Shown: positions 35,602 through 43,453 of the stretch, one piece after another
Layout of the letters: every line of letters begins with the position of its first letter
Position numbering within the stretch: the first letter of the stretch is position 1
Origin: an uncultured Bacteroidales bacterium
Lineage (GTDB): Bacteria > Bacteroidota > Bacteroidia > Bacteroidales > Muribaculaceae
Assembly: GCA_902800715.1 (NCBI GenBank)
Contig: CADCFN010000006.1
Span: 1 to 64,000 of the forward strand
Length of the DNA stretch: 64,000 nucleotides
Reading direction: 5' to 3'
Notes under the pieces: model-generated
Seen by the model: the letters and a program-made list of their open reading frames with translations, nothing else
Database searches by the model: none
Told to the model about the DNA's origin: nothing
Translations under genes and position numbers: made by a program

Positions 35602-37227
35602 TTATTTCAAGCTATCGACATACTTGCGCAGTGATTCATTATCAGGATCATACTTAAGCCATTTCTGGTAGTAGTCCTTTGCAGTAGCCTTGTCACCCTT
35701 GCTGAAGTAGTATACAGCGAGGTAGTTGTAGGCATACTTGTAGTAGCGTGCATAGTCGGCGGGATTGTCCTTCTTATCCAGGATGGAGAGCAGTTCAGTG
35801 TAGGCAGCCACAGCAGCGCCATTGTTGGTGTCTCCCTCACGGAACTTGGCAATCTTAGCCTTCTGGTTAACAATCTGTACATTTTCGGGAACCAGCTTGT
35901 CAACCTCGTCGATATACTTCTGTGACTTAGCTACAGCATCAGCCTTGGTTGCCTCATCGATGCCCGGAGTGCTGGCAACGCCCAGATAGTAGTTCGACAG
36001 CGTGAAGAGGTCATTCGACTTGTTTTTGCCAGTGTCAACCAGACGCTGATAGTACTCGGCAGCCTTCACAAAGTTCTCGGCATCGGCATAGCTGTCACCC
36101 ATGAAGCGGATCAAGTCAGTATTGTTGGGGTTGAGCTCAATCGCCTTCTCATAGGCAGCGATAGCCTCCTCGGGAAGACCAGCGTTCTGCAGTGCCTGAC
36201 CATAGTCGGTGTAGTCGCGCACCTCGTAGTTGGAACCCTGAGGAACCACATTGTCGAAGAATGCACGTCCTGCTGCCACGGCCTCAGCCCACTTCTCGAG
36301 CTGCACCAGGTTGTACAACTGCATACGCTTCATGTAGAACACCTTGCTATCGGTGGGATTCAGCTTGTTCACCAGGCTGGTGGCAAGGTCAAGAGATTCC
36401 TGATACTTCTCACCGAAGAAGAGCAGCTGTACATAGCGCACCTCATCCTGAGCGAAGTGGTTGGGATTCTTGATGTACTTACCGTACTGCTCAGCAGCCT
36501 TGGCACCAAGGTTGTCGGCATAGTACTTCTCGGCAAGTTCACGCTGAACGAGGGCCGAGTTGGGCACCTTAGCCTGCAACTCCTCGAGACGCTCGATAGC
36601 CATTTCGGGATTCACATTGAAGTAAGTGTTAGCATACTTCACATAGGCCTCGATGTTGTTGGGATCCTTGTCGAATGCCAACTCATAGATACCTGCTGCG
36701 TTACCCCAGTCCTTCTTGTCAGCCTTGGTGTCGGCCTCAAAGATATAGCTGTCGGGATCATCGGGATTCCACTTGCGTGCATTCTTGATGCATTTCTCGA
36801 TATCCTTGGCATAGGCTACAGGATTTGCATCATAGAAAGCGCGTGCAATTTCCATCTCCAGTTTTGAGTCTTTCTTGGTCATCTTGCGTGCCTTCTCAAG
36901 CAGAGCCTTAACGTCACCACCATTCTTGAGTGCGATGGCTGCCTGACCCACATAGTTGTAGGGGTTCATGGCGTTGGCTGCGATACCTTTCTCAAAGTTT
37001 GTGGCTGCCTCGGCAACCTTACCCTGGTGCAGAGCAATCTGACCCAGATAGTAGAAGGCTTCGGCCTTGTCGGTGCTGGCTGAATTCAAGTTACGCTCCA
37101 GCAACTCCTTGGCATTGTCAAGTTTGTCAACCTTGTAGTACTCAATACCGTCTTTGTAACCCTGTGCGTTCGCTACCAGGGAGGCTCCCATCAAGAAGAG
37201 GGATGCAAAAAAGAATTTCCGTTTCAT
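35602..37227 (-). CDS. Exported tetratricopeptide-repeat protein
   Basis: 541 aa. Signal peptide MKRKFFFASLFLMGASLVANAQ. At least eight TPR units can be seen, for example AEAFYYLGQIALHQGKVAEA, EEAIAAYEKAIELNPNNTDL and ATAKDYYQKWLKYDPDNESL near the end. TPR arrays mediate protein contacts, here probably in the periplasm. In Bacteroidetes such a gene commonly follows an ExbB/ExbD set and a PstS-like gene; the last of these is present here, immediately upstream. A perfect sigma-54-type promoter precedes it. Confidence 0.85.
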   Translation of the reverse strand: MKRKFFFASLFLMGASLVANAQGYKDGIEYYKVDKLDNAKELLERNLNSASTDKAEAFYYLGQIALHQGKVAEAATNFEKGIAANAMNPYNYVGQAAIALKNGGDVKALLEKARKMTKKDSKLEMEIARAFYDANPVAYAKDIEKCIKNARKWNPDDPDSYIFEADTKADKKDWGNAAGIYELAFDKDPNNIEAYVKYANTYFNVNPEMAIERLEELQAKVPNSALVQRELAEKYYADNLGAKAAEQYGKYIKNPNHFAQDEVRYVQLLFFGEKYQESLDLATSLVNKLNPTDSKVFYMKRMQLYNLVQLEKWAEAVAAGRAFFDNVVPQGSNYEVRDYTDYGQALQNAGLPEEAIAAYEKAIELNPNNTDLIRFMGDSYADAENFVKAAEYYQRLVDTGKNKSNDLFTLSNYYLGVASTPGIDEATKADAVAKSQKYIDEVDKLVPENVQIVNQKAKIAKFREGDTNNGAAVAAYTELLSILDKKDNPADYARYYKYAYNYLAVYYFSKGDKATAKDYYQKWLKYDPDNESLRKYVDSLK

Positions 37228-37283
37228 TGTAGTAACAATTTAATGTTAATATTTATTAGTTCGTTTTGTTTGATTATTCGTTT

Positions 37284-37300
37284 TGCAAATTCCGTGCCAA
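37284..37300 (-). promoter_or_regulatory. Sigma-54-type promoter of the TPR gene
   Basis: On the minus strand TTGGCACGGAATTTGCA: TGGCAC, five bases, TTGC, matching the -24/-12 consensus at every conserved position. It is 57 bases before the ATG and lies in a true intergenic gap. Confidence 0.7.
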
Positions 37301-37306
37301 TCTTTG

Positions 37307-37334
37307 TTTCCAGTAGCCGGTTTTCTGTTTTCAG
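37307..37334 (+). repeat. Heptanucleotide repeat tract upstream of the TPR gene promoter
   Basis: TTTCCAG, TAGCCGG, TTTTCTG, TTTTCAG: four 7-base steps, directly beyond the sigma-54 -24 element. Confidence 0.6.
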
Positions 37335-37364
37335 CTAAATGGCGTGTCACTCACCAGCAACAAC

Positions 37365-38351
37365 TTATTGGACTACCTCTACGGTCCTGACAGGCTCGGC
37401 TGCCGGGAGGATACCCGTTCGCAGGATTATCTTCTGCCCTATCACGCCGGTCAGGAAGGTAAAGAAACCATGGTCGAGCATACCATTGTAGGATGCATCA
37501 ATAGCCCAAATGGTACGCACCAGAGGATACTCGCCACTGCTGATGTATGCCTGATAGGGTTTCACGCCCTGTATCTGATCCATAGCACGAACTGGCATCA
37601 CCTTGATGCGGTCGGTGAAGTCGATAAGACTCACCTCGTTCTTGGTCTTGAGTTCCTCATATTTATCAGCAATTGGAATCTCGGCCGACTTGAGGTCACT
37701 TGTAATCCAGCTCACGCCAATGAATCCAATCACATTTTTATACTTTTCTACAGCATCAAAGACATCAGAGCTGGAACCACGCGCATAGACATTGGGACCA
37801 AACTTACCGCCCTTGAGGAATTTATCCTTCATGTAGTGTACCACTCCAGTTCCAGAGCCGTCAAACATCACCTTGATGGAATCGTTCTTGAGTTTGGTGG
37901 GATACACCTCTCCCCAGCGTTTCACCTTACCACTGAAAATGTCTTGCAGGTCTTCCATCGACAATTCGTCGATATCGTTCGCCTTGTTGACGATGATAGC
38001 AATGGCATCCACGGCAATCATCTTGGTGCGGTAACCACGGCCAAGCTTCTTCAGGCTCTTCTTCTGCTCGGGAGTCAAGTCATGGGAGATGATAATCAAG
38101 TCCACTTTGTTCTGGAACAGCGAATCGAGGGCATCATGCTCATTGATATACTCGGGCATAATGCTTGCCTCGGGGTACTTGTATTCAAACACAGCAATTT
38201 CCTGCTCGAGTACGCTCTGGAACGACTCGTCACACATAATTCTGGCGATGCCGCGAGTACTGGTGCTCTTGGGCATTTTGTTGCCGCAGGATGTGAGCAT
38301 CAGCACAAAAAGTGCAGCAACTATCGGGAGTATGCTAATTCTTTTTATCAT
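37365..38351 (-). CDS. PstS-like phosphate-binding lipoprotein
   Basis: 328 aa from the ATG at 38351 (MIKRISILPIVAALFVLMLTSC, lipobox LTSC); a start three codons earlier (38360) is possible. PstS fold: GIARIMCDESFQSVLEQEIAVFE, later VDAIAIIVNKANDIDELSMEDLQDI, and the anion-binding loop FDGSGTGVVHYMKD. It is expected to bind phosphate or another oxyanion in the periplasm. No PstCAB permease genes are adjacent; in Bacteroidetes this type is usually tied to a TonB/ExbB-like set and a TPR protein, so a sensor or energy-coupling role is also possible. The start overlaps the upstream gene end by 17 bases. Confidence 0.85.
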   Translation of the reverse strand: MIKRISILPIVAALFVLMLTSCGNKMPKSTSTRGIARIMCDESFQSVLEQEIAVFEYKYPEASIMPEYINEHDALDSLFQNKVDLIIISHDLTPEQKKSLKKLGRGYRTKMIAVDAIAIIVNKANDIDELSMEDLQDIFSGKVKRWGEVYPTKLKNDSIKVMFDGSGTGVVHYMKDKFLKGGKFGPNVYARGSSSDVFDAVEKYKNVIGFIGVSWITSDLKSAEIPIADKYEELKTKNEVSLIDFTDRIKVMPVRAMDQIQGVKPYQAYISSGEYPLVRTIWAIDASYNGMLDHGFFTFLTGVIGQKIILRTGILPAAEPVRTVEVVQ

Positions 38352-38649
38352 CGTTTTCATTCTGCTTGATAAAGTCATTATAGGTGCCATAGCGCTCATC
38401 ATCTTCCTGATCATCATACCGGCGCATTCCGTAGGTATGTTCACCCGTCAGTTCCCTATAGCCACGGAAGATGCCATAGGCGGCAAACACCGCAACAAAG
38501 AACCAGCGCACTGCGGTCCAAACCGGGGCTGAGCTCCAATCAAAGAAATTGAATGCAAAGAGCGCAGCCATTCCAAGATATATCAAAACCATGAAGAAGC
38601 CAAACGCCATCTTCATAATCTTAACAAAGCCTATTTGTTGTTTACTCAT
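38335..38649 (-). CDS. Small conserved membrane protein
   Basis: 104 aa. Two membrane helices (about 12-33 and 44-62: TAVRWFFVAVFAAYGIFRGY), then a charged tail (RRYDDQEDDERYGTYNDF). It overlaps the PstS-like gene start, implying translational coupling. Proteins of this shape sit at this place in other Bacteroidetes genomes, between exbD and the PstS-like gene, from memory. The exb genes are absent here. Confidence 0.7.
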   Translation of the reverse strand: MSKQQIGFVKIMKMAFGFFMVLIYLGMAALFAFNFFDWSSAPVWTAVRWFFVAVFAAYGIFRGYRELTGEHTYGMRRYDDQEDDERYGTYNDFIKQNENDDKKN

Positions 38650-38970
38650 ATTATTACCGTAGAATAGAAATCGATTCTGCCGTTAGACTGATTATTACAG
38701 AATAGGTTTATAACTATCAAACGACAAAATTAACATTTTCTCCCGATTTGTGGTGTTAAATTAATAAAAAAAGTTATGGACAATCTGATTAATGCTCGTT
38801 AAAGAGTGAATTATTTGCAAGTTGCTTCTCATAATCTACCCACAGCATGAATCATCGAGCTAAAAGTAAAGACCTGAACAACAGTCAGCGCCAACGTCGA
38901 TTGAAGAGGCATAAAGTATGCAAGAGAAATGGTGCAACCGATATTATTACTAAAGATTATTCCACAAATA
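38650..38970. other. Gene-free stretch upstream of the PstS-like cluster
   Basis: AT-rich and without a convincing open frame; a 104-codon plus-strand frame starting at 38847 has no coding character and runs through a terminator hairpin. It probably contains the promoter of the 38649 gene, though no clear box pair was found. Confidence 0.4.
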
Positions 38971-39002
38971 GTTGTATGATTAAAAAATTTGGGTTAATTT
39001 TG
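38971..39002 (+). promoter_or_regulatory. Plus-strand promoter of a candidate small RNA
   Basis: GTTG (38971-38974; one mismatch to TTTG), 20-base spacer, TAATTTTG (38995-39002). No coding gene follows on this strand. Confidence 0.5.
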
Positions 39003-39006
39003 CATC

Positions 39007-39078
39007 ACCTTAAATCAAACTTTTATTCATACTATTTTTTCCTAGGGCACCTTCGTTGTGAAACGAAGTGCTTTTTAT
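39007..39078 (+). ncRNA. Candidate small RNA, about 70 nt
   Basis: Defined by the promoter at 38971-39002 and by a Rho-independent terminator at 39047-39082. The 5' part (about 40 nt) is U/A-rich and unstructured. Both flanking genes are on the minus strand, so the plus-strand signals are not theirs. No known RNA family recognised. Confidence 0.45.
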
Positions 39079-39082
39079 TTTT
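39047..39082 (+). terminator. Rho-independent terminator, plus strand
   Basis: GCACCTTCGTT and AACGAAGTGC form a stem with a 4-base loop and one bulge, followed by TTTTTATTTTT. The minus side lacks a T run, so it acts only on the plus strand. Confidence 0.8.
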
Positions 39083-39085
39083 GTC

Positions 39086-39134
39086 TAGTTTCTGGTCCCT
39101 AGTTTCTAGTTTCTGGTCCCTAGTCCCTAGTTTA
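39086..39134 (+). repeat. Heptanucleotide repeat tract, seven units
   Basis: TAGTTTC, TGGTCCC, TAGTTTC, TAGTTTC, TGGTCCC, TAGTCCC, TAGTTTA with no phase breaks: the cleanest period-7 array of the window, between the small-RNA terminator and the proS terminator. Confidence 0.9.
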
Positions 39135-39152
39135 TATATGTGTAAAAGAAAT

Positions 39153-39184
39153 AGGCTTTAGGAGGTATCTGCTTCCTAAAGCCT
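39153..39184 (-). terminator. proS operon terminator
   Basis: Perfect 11-bp stem AGGCTTTAGGA/TCCTAAAGCCT; on the minus strand it is followed by ATTTCTTTT. Confidence 0.75.
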
Positions 39185-39208
39185 AAAACAAAATCTAAAG
39201 CCTAAAAA

Positions 39209-40690
39209 TCAATAGTTGCGGGCGAAGATGACGCGGCGCTTGCTGGGCTTGCCAGTGTAGATGCACTTGCCCTCTTCCTCAACGGAATCCAGGGGGATGC
39301 AACGGATTGTCGCCTTGGTCTCTTCCTTAATCTTTTCTTCGGTCTCGGTGGTACCGTCCCAATGGGCAAGAATGAAGCCGCCCTTCTCGATCTGCTCCTT
39401 GAACTCGTCCCAAGTGTCTACCTTATAGGTCATGCGCTCACGCTGGTTCAAAGCCTTGGTGTAGATATTCTGCTGGATTTCCTCGAGCAGTTCCTTAACG
39501 CGGTTCTCAATGCCTGCAAGCTGCTCGTTGGCTTTCTCGAGAGTATCGCGGCGCATCACCTCGACGGTGCCGTTCTCGATATCGCGGGCACCCAGCACGA
39601 GGCGCACGGGCACGCCCTTGAGCTCGTAATCGGCAAACTTGAAGCCGGGACGCTTGTTGTCGGCATTGTCATACTTCACCGAGATGCCCATGCCGCGCAG
39701 GTTGGCAACGATGGGTTCCACGACCTTGTTGATCTGGTCGAGCTGGTCGTCGGTCTTGTAAACGGGCACGATGACCACCTGGATGGGGGCCAGATGCGGA
39801 GGCAGAACAAGACCATTGTCGTCGCTGTGAGTCATGATGAGGGCACCCATCAGGCGCGTGGAAACGCCCCACGAAGTAGCCCATACATCCTGCAGCTTGT
39901 TCTCCTTGTCGATGAACTTCACGTCAAATGCCTTAGCGAAGTTTTGTCCCAGGAAGTGGCTGGTGCCCGACTGCAGGGCCTTGCCGTCCTGCATCATCGC
40001 CTCGATGGTGTAGGTCTCGAGAGCGCCCGCAAAGCGCTCGTTGGCAGTCTTGATACCCTTGATGACAGGCACTGCCATGTATTTCTCGGCAAACTCGGCA
40101 TACACGTTCAGCATCTCGATGGCCTTGGCCTCGGCTTCCTCCTTGGTGGCATGGGCGGTGTGTCCCTCTTGCCACAGGAACTCGGCGGTGCGCAGGAACA
40201 TACGGGTACGCATCTCCCAACGGAAGACGTTGGCCCACTGGTTGATGAGCAGAGGCAGGTCACGATAGCTGTTAATCCAGTTGCGGTAGGTGTTCCAGAT
40301 GATGGTCTCGCTGGTGGGACGGATAATGAGTTCCTCCTCCAAACGAGCGGCGGGGTCAACGACGACACCCTTGCCATTAGGGTCATTCTTCAGGCGGTAA
40401 TGGGTGACGACGGCGCACTCCTTGGCAAAGCCTTCCACATGGCTGGCCTCACGGCTCAGGAACGACTTGGGGATAAGCAAGGGGAAATAGGCGTTCTGCA
40501 CGCCGGTGGCCTTGAACATATCATCGAGCGAGCGCTGCATTTTCTCCCAGATGGCGTAGCCGTAAGGCTTGATGACCATACAACCGCGCACTGCCGACTG
40601 CTCAGCGAGGTCGGCTTTCACTACCAGTTCATTATACCATTGAGAGTAATTGTCGGCTCTCTTTGTTAAATCTTTAAGCTCTTTTGCCAT
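39209..40690 (-). CDS. proS: Prolyl-tRNA synthetase (archaeal/eukaryote-like type)
   Basis: 493 aa. Class II synthetase: motif 2 around [20 protein letters not shown], motif 3 around [20 protein letters not shown], then the anticodon-binding domain ([15 protein letters not shown]) and the short C-terminal zinc-binding-like domain of the ProS type 3 family, ending [11 protein letters not shown]. It charges tRNA-Pro. The short form without an editing insertion is usual in Bacteroidetes. Last gene of the tsaB-DUF4290-rimM-ompA-proS run. Confidence 0.96.
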   Translation of the reverse strand: MAKELKDLTKRADNYSQWYNELVVKADLAEQSAVRGCMVIKPYGYAIWEKMQRSLDDMFKATGVQNAYFPLLIPKSFLSREASHVEGFAKECAVVTHYRLKNDPNGKGVVVDPAARLEEELIIRPTSETIIWNTYRNWINSYRDLPLLINQWANVFRWEMRTRMFLRTAEFLWQEGHTAHATKEEAEAKAIEMLNVYAEFAEKYMAVPVIKGIKTANERFAGALETYTIEAMMQDGKALQSGTSHFLGQNFAKAFDVKFIDKENKLQDVWATSWGVSTRLMGALIMTHSDDNGLVLPPHLAPIQVVIVPVYKTDDQLDQINKVVEPIVANLRGMGISVKYDNADNKRPGFKFADYELKGVPVRLVLGARDIENGTVEVMRRDTLEKANEQLAGIENRVKELLEEIQQNIYTKALNQRERMTYKVDTWDEFKEQIEKGGFILAHWDGTTETEEKIKEETKATIRCIPLDSVEEEGKCIYTGKPSKRRVIFARNY

Positions 40691-40731
40691 TGTAATAAAT
40701 GTGCTATATATATAAATTATGTAATTGTTAT

Positions 40732-41373
40732 TTACTTTGCTTTCTGACTCATGTTGATGCGACCTTTCTTGGCCTGCTGCAACATGGTCTGCTCGGGAAC
40801 CAGATAAATCTCCAGGCGGCGGTTTGTCTTGCGGTTCTCAACCGAGTTATTGTCCACAATCGGGTAAGTGTCACCCAGAGCGTAGGGCACCACATAGTCC
40901 ACACTGCCGTTCTCGTCAAACCAATCATAGACGGCATTCACGCGTTGCCGTGTGAGATTGAGGGTGTACTCCTGACTACCCGTATTGTCGCTGTGCATGA
41001 CCAGCAGCATCTTGTAGAAGCCGGGATTGGTGAGCATGCGCAGGAAGGGTTTCAGTTGGGTTTCGCCCAACTTGGTGAGAACGGTATCGTTGGGGTCAAA
41101 CAGCTGACTGGCAGGTATCGTGATAACAATCACCTCGTCATCACGCATGATTTCCACATCATAGTTCGACTTCTTGAATGCTATCGCCATGTCATACTGG
41201 AAATCCCGTACTTTGTCGGCCTGCTTCTCGCTTTTGATTTCAGGCGTTTCAAGATTTTCATCAAGCAACAGCTCATAGATATCGTAGTTGTCCTTTGCCT
41301 GCAGATGCAAGGGAGCAAACACGGTGACTATTGCCATCGCTGTCAGTATGATATATGATAAATGTCGTCGCAT
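40732..41373 (-). CDS. OmpA-family periplasmic/outer-membrane protein
   Basis: 213 aa. Signal peptide [26 protein letters not shown]. The OmpA-like peptidoglycan-binding core is visible: [52 protein letters not shown] and [15 protein letters not shown]. There is no barrel. It probably anchors to peptidoglycan. Its start lies 16 bases after the rimM stop. Confidence 0.88.
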   Translation of the reverse strand: MRRHLSYIILTAMAIVTVFAPLHLQAKDNYDIYELLLDENLETPEIKSEKQADKVRDFQYDMAIAFKKSNYDVEIMRDDEVIVITIPASQLFDPNDTVLTKLGETQLKPFLRMLTNPGFYKMLLVMHSDNTGSQEYTLNLTRQRVNAVYDWFDENGSVDYVVPYALGDTYPIVDNNSVENRKTNRRLEIYLVPEQTMLQQAKKGRINMSQKAK

Positions 41374-41389
41374 ACGCTTATATATGTTT

Positions 41390-41926
41390 TTATCCGTTCA
41401 GGTCCAACAGACCTTTTGGCAGGTCCATGACCATGAGTTTCTTGTCCAAATCAAATTCCACAATCAAGTCATCGCTGGCTGGTACCATGATTTCCTCATC
41501 GTCGCGAGAGATGATAAAAATCGCATTCTCGGTCTGCTCATCGACCTCGGTGATGGTTCCTATCCTAGTGCCGTCACTGTCCTGGAGGTCAAAACCGATG
41601 AAGAAGTCCAGTGGATAGCCGTCGGCATCGGCATCCTCGGTTTCCTGCTGAAATTCACGCTTGAGCGCAAAGATGTCACGGTTGACCAGTCGCGAGACTT
41701 CCTTCTCGCTGTTGAAGCCGTCGATGGTCAACAGAAACGTCTCACTGGATTTTGGGCGGCACGAATTGACGTAGAATGGCACGAAGATGCCGTCCATGTC
41801 GCTCACTAGACAGGACAACTGCTGTAAGACCTCCAAATCCACATCGATAGTTGCCGATATTTCTCCGGCAACGCCGTGTGGCTTGTTGTAGTGCCCTATA
41901 GCTATGAGTTCTTCGCGCTTGATCAT
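41390..41926 (-). CDS. rimM: Ribosome maturation factor RimM
   Basis: 178 aa. N-terminal RimM domain (IAIGHYNKPHGVAGEISATI) and a C-terminal PRC barrel ending HELIVEFDLDKK-like (DLIVEFDLDKKLMVMDLPKG). It assists 16S rRNA processing and 30S head assembly. In Bacteroides, as I recall, murA lies between DUF4290 and rimM; here the DUF4290 gene is only 36 bases away. Confidence 0.93.
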   Translation of the reverse strand: MIKREELIAIGHYNKPHGVAGEISATIDVDLEVLQQLSCLVSDMDGIFVPFYVNSCRPKSSETFLLTIDGFNSEKEVSRLVNRDIFALKREFQQETEDADADGYPLDFFIGFDLQDSDGTRIGTITEVDEQTENAIFIISRDDEEIMVPASDDLIVEFDLDKKLMVMDLPKGLLDLNG

Positions 41927-41960
41927 TTTTAGTTTTCTGTTGTCAGAACTTAGACTAAAG
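41926..41960 (+). repeat. Heptanucleotide tract in the rimM-DUF4290 gap
   Basis: TTTTTAG, TTTTCTG, TTGTCAG then AACTTAG, ACTAAAG: five 7-base steps with mirrored arms, filling almost the whole gap (it touches the rimM start at its first base). Confidence 0.6.
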
Positions 41961-41962
41961 CC

Positions 41963-42559
41963 TTATTTCTTTTTCTTCTTTTTACCCGTGGGTTGTGCGG
42001 GTTTCACAATCTGGTATTCATGCAGACGATGGGTTGCCGGGTCGAGACGGATGGCGCCATGGCTGTAGCGTTCCAGGTCCTTGAAGATTTTGGCATCCTC
42101 CACATCCTCGTTGTTGATTTGGAAGATGAGTTTCTTCATGTGGTTGGCAAGCAGCATTACCAGGGCATCACGTTCCTCGCCTTCAGGATACTCGGCAGCA
42201 CGGGCAATCATGCGCTCGATATTCTTGCCATAGTGGCGATAGATGATTGGTTCCAGCTCATAGCGGATAGGATCGGGCTTGGTGTCCAGATTCTCCTCGC
42301 GGATGATGTCGTCGAAGGGGAAATCCACGTCAAGTTGGAAACCGCTCATAATCATCAAGTGGTCCCACAGTTTGTGCTGATAATCGGTCTCGGCGCGCAA
42401 CTGGGGGAACATGTTTGCCATGTTCTGTACGATGGTGTAAGCGCAACGATTGCGCTCTTCACGGTCCTCAATCGTGAGGCAGTGCTCCACCATCTGCTGC
42501 ACATTGCGGCCATACTCGGGCATCACCAGTTTGCTCAATAGTGAATTATATGTCAGCAT
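41963..42559 (-). CDS. DUF4290 domain protein
   Basis: 198 aa, all-helical, cytoplasmic. The start MLTYNSLLSKLVMPEYGRNV and the later DFPFDDIIREENLDTKPDPI are typical of DUF4290, a Bacteroidetes-specific family of unknown role. It ends in a lysine run. Located between tsaB and rimM. Confidence 0.88.
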   Translation of the reverse strand: MLTYNSLLSKLVMPEYGRNVQQMVEHCLTIEDREERNRCAYTIVQNMANMFPQLRAETDYQHKLWDHLMIMSGFQLDVDFPFDDIIREENLDTKPDPIRYELEPIIYRHYGKNIERMIARAAEYPEGEERDALVMLLANHMKKLIFQINNEDVEDAKIFKDLERYSHGAIRLDPATHRLHEYQIVKPAQPTGKKKKKK

Positions 42560-42597
42560 ATTGTTGTTGTTTTTGTTGTAAGTACTTGTACTGATAC

Positions 42598-43305
42598 CTA
42601 AAGGTTGAGTGCATTCTTGGGCTTTGTCGCCTGGAATTCCTTCAAGTAGAGCGGCGTGCTGTAAGCCACATCAATGAAATTCTTCTCGCGATAGGCTTTC
42701 TCGGCAAGCACCAGCATATCTACCGCCACAGGCTTGATGCCCTCGATGAAACGCACACCGTCGCATGACAGCACCTGGCGCGCCTTGTCACTGCCATTGC
42801 CCATGAGCACCAGCTGATAGCCCTGCTCAAGCAGAGTTTCAAACGAATGCTCATCAAGAATCATCGCTTGAGGCTCCAGGACGGCATTCAGCGCGGGCGT
42901 GTAGGCAGCAGTATAGACCTCCATGCGACGTGCATCAATCATGGGGACATAGAGCAACTTGTCACCATCCACGTCGATGAAGTGGTTGAACATCGTGCTC
43001 ACCGACAGCAACTGCAACGTGTTCACCCCGATGAGCGGCAATTGTAAGCCGAAAGCCAAGCCCTTGGCCTCGCTCAAGCCGATGCGCAGGCCCGTATATG
43101 AGCCAGGGCCAATGCTCACGGCGATAGCATCGAGTTTCAAATCGCGTGAACGGGCATAGTCCAGCATTTCTTTCACATACTGGCTCAACAGCGTGGCATG
43201 TGTCTGTCCCTCGTAGTTCTCACGATGGTCCAGCACCTGGCTCTCGGTGGTCAAAGCCACTGAGCACACGTCAGTAGAAGTCTCTATGTGAAGGATTGTC
43301 GCCAT
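42598..43305 (-). CDS. tsaB: tRNA N6-threonylcarbamoyladenosine biosynthesis protein TsaB
   Basis: 235 aa from the ATG at 43305 (a GTG just before it is in frame). ASKHA fold: ATILHIETSTDVCSVAL, the TsaB signature SIGPGSYTGLRIGLSEAKGLAF, and LIGVNTLQLLS. It acts with TsaD and TsaE in making t6A37 in tRNAs reading ANN codons. First gene of the operon running to proS. Confidence 0.95.
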   Translation of the reverse strand: MATILHIETSTDVCSVALTTESQVLDHRENYEGQTHATLLSQYVKEMLDYARSRDLKLDAIAVSIGPGSYTGLRIGLSEAKGLAFGLQLPLIGVNTLQLLSVSTMFNHFIDVDGDKLLYVPMIDARRMEVYTAAYTPALNAVLEPQAMILDEHSFETLLEQGYQLVLMGNGSDKARQVLSCDGVRFIEGIKPVAVDMLVLAEKAYREKNFIDVAYSTPLYLKEFQATKPKNALNL

Positions 43306-43335
43306 CACCTTTAGGTGTTGTATCTAAAAAACGTG

Positions 43336-43343
43336 CAAAGTTA
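43336..43343 (-). promoter_or_regulatory. -7 element of the tsaB operon
   Basis: TAACTTTG on the minus strand, 30 bases before the ATG, exact TAnnTTTG. A TTTTTG lies upstream with a 22-base spacer, longer than usual. Confidence 0.5.
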
Positions 43344-43453
43344 CTCAAAATTGTTGAATTAGCCTCAAAAAGCGGTCACATGCCATCGTTTTTTCTTTAA
43401 ATGGCTTATCGGTATCAACAGTCTTTACACGAGGATGACACGGACAAGCGCTG

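Noticed and set aside
38847-39161. 104-codon plus-strand frame near the small-RNA candidate
   Set aside because: No family resemblance, and it reads through a strong terminator hairpin and a heptad repeat.
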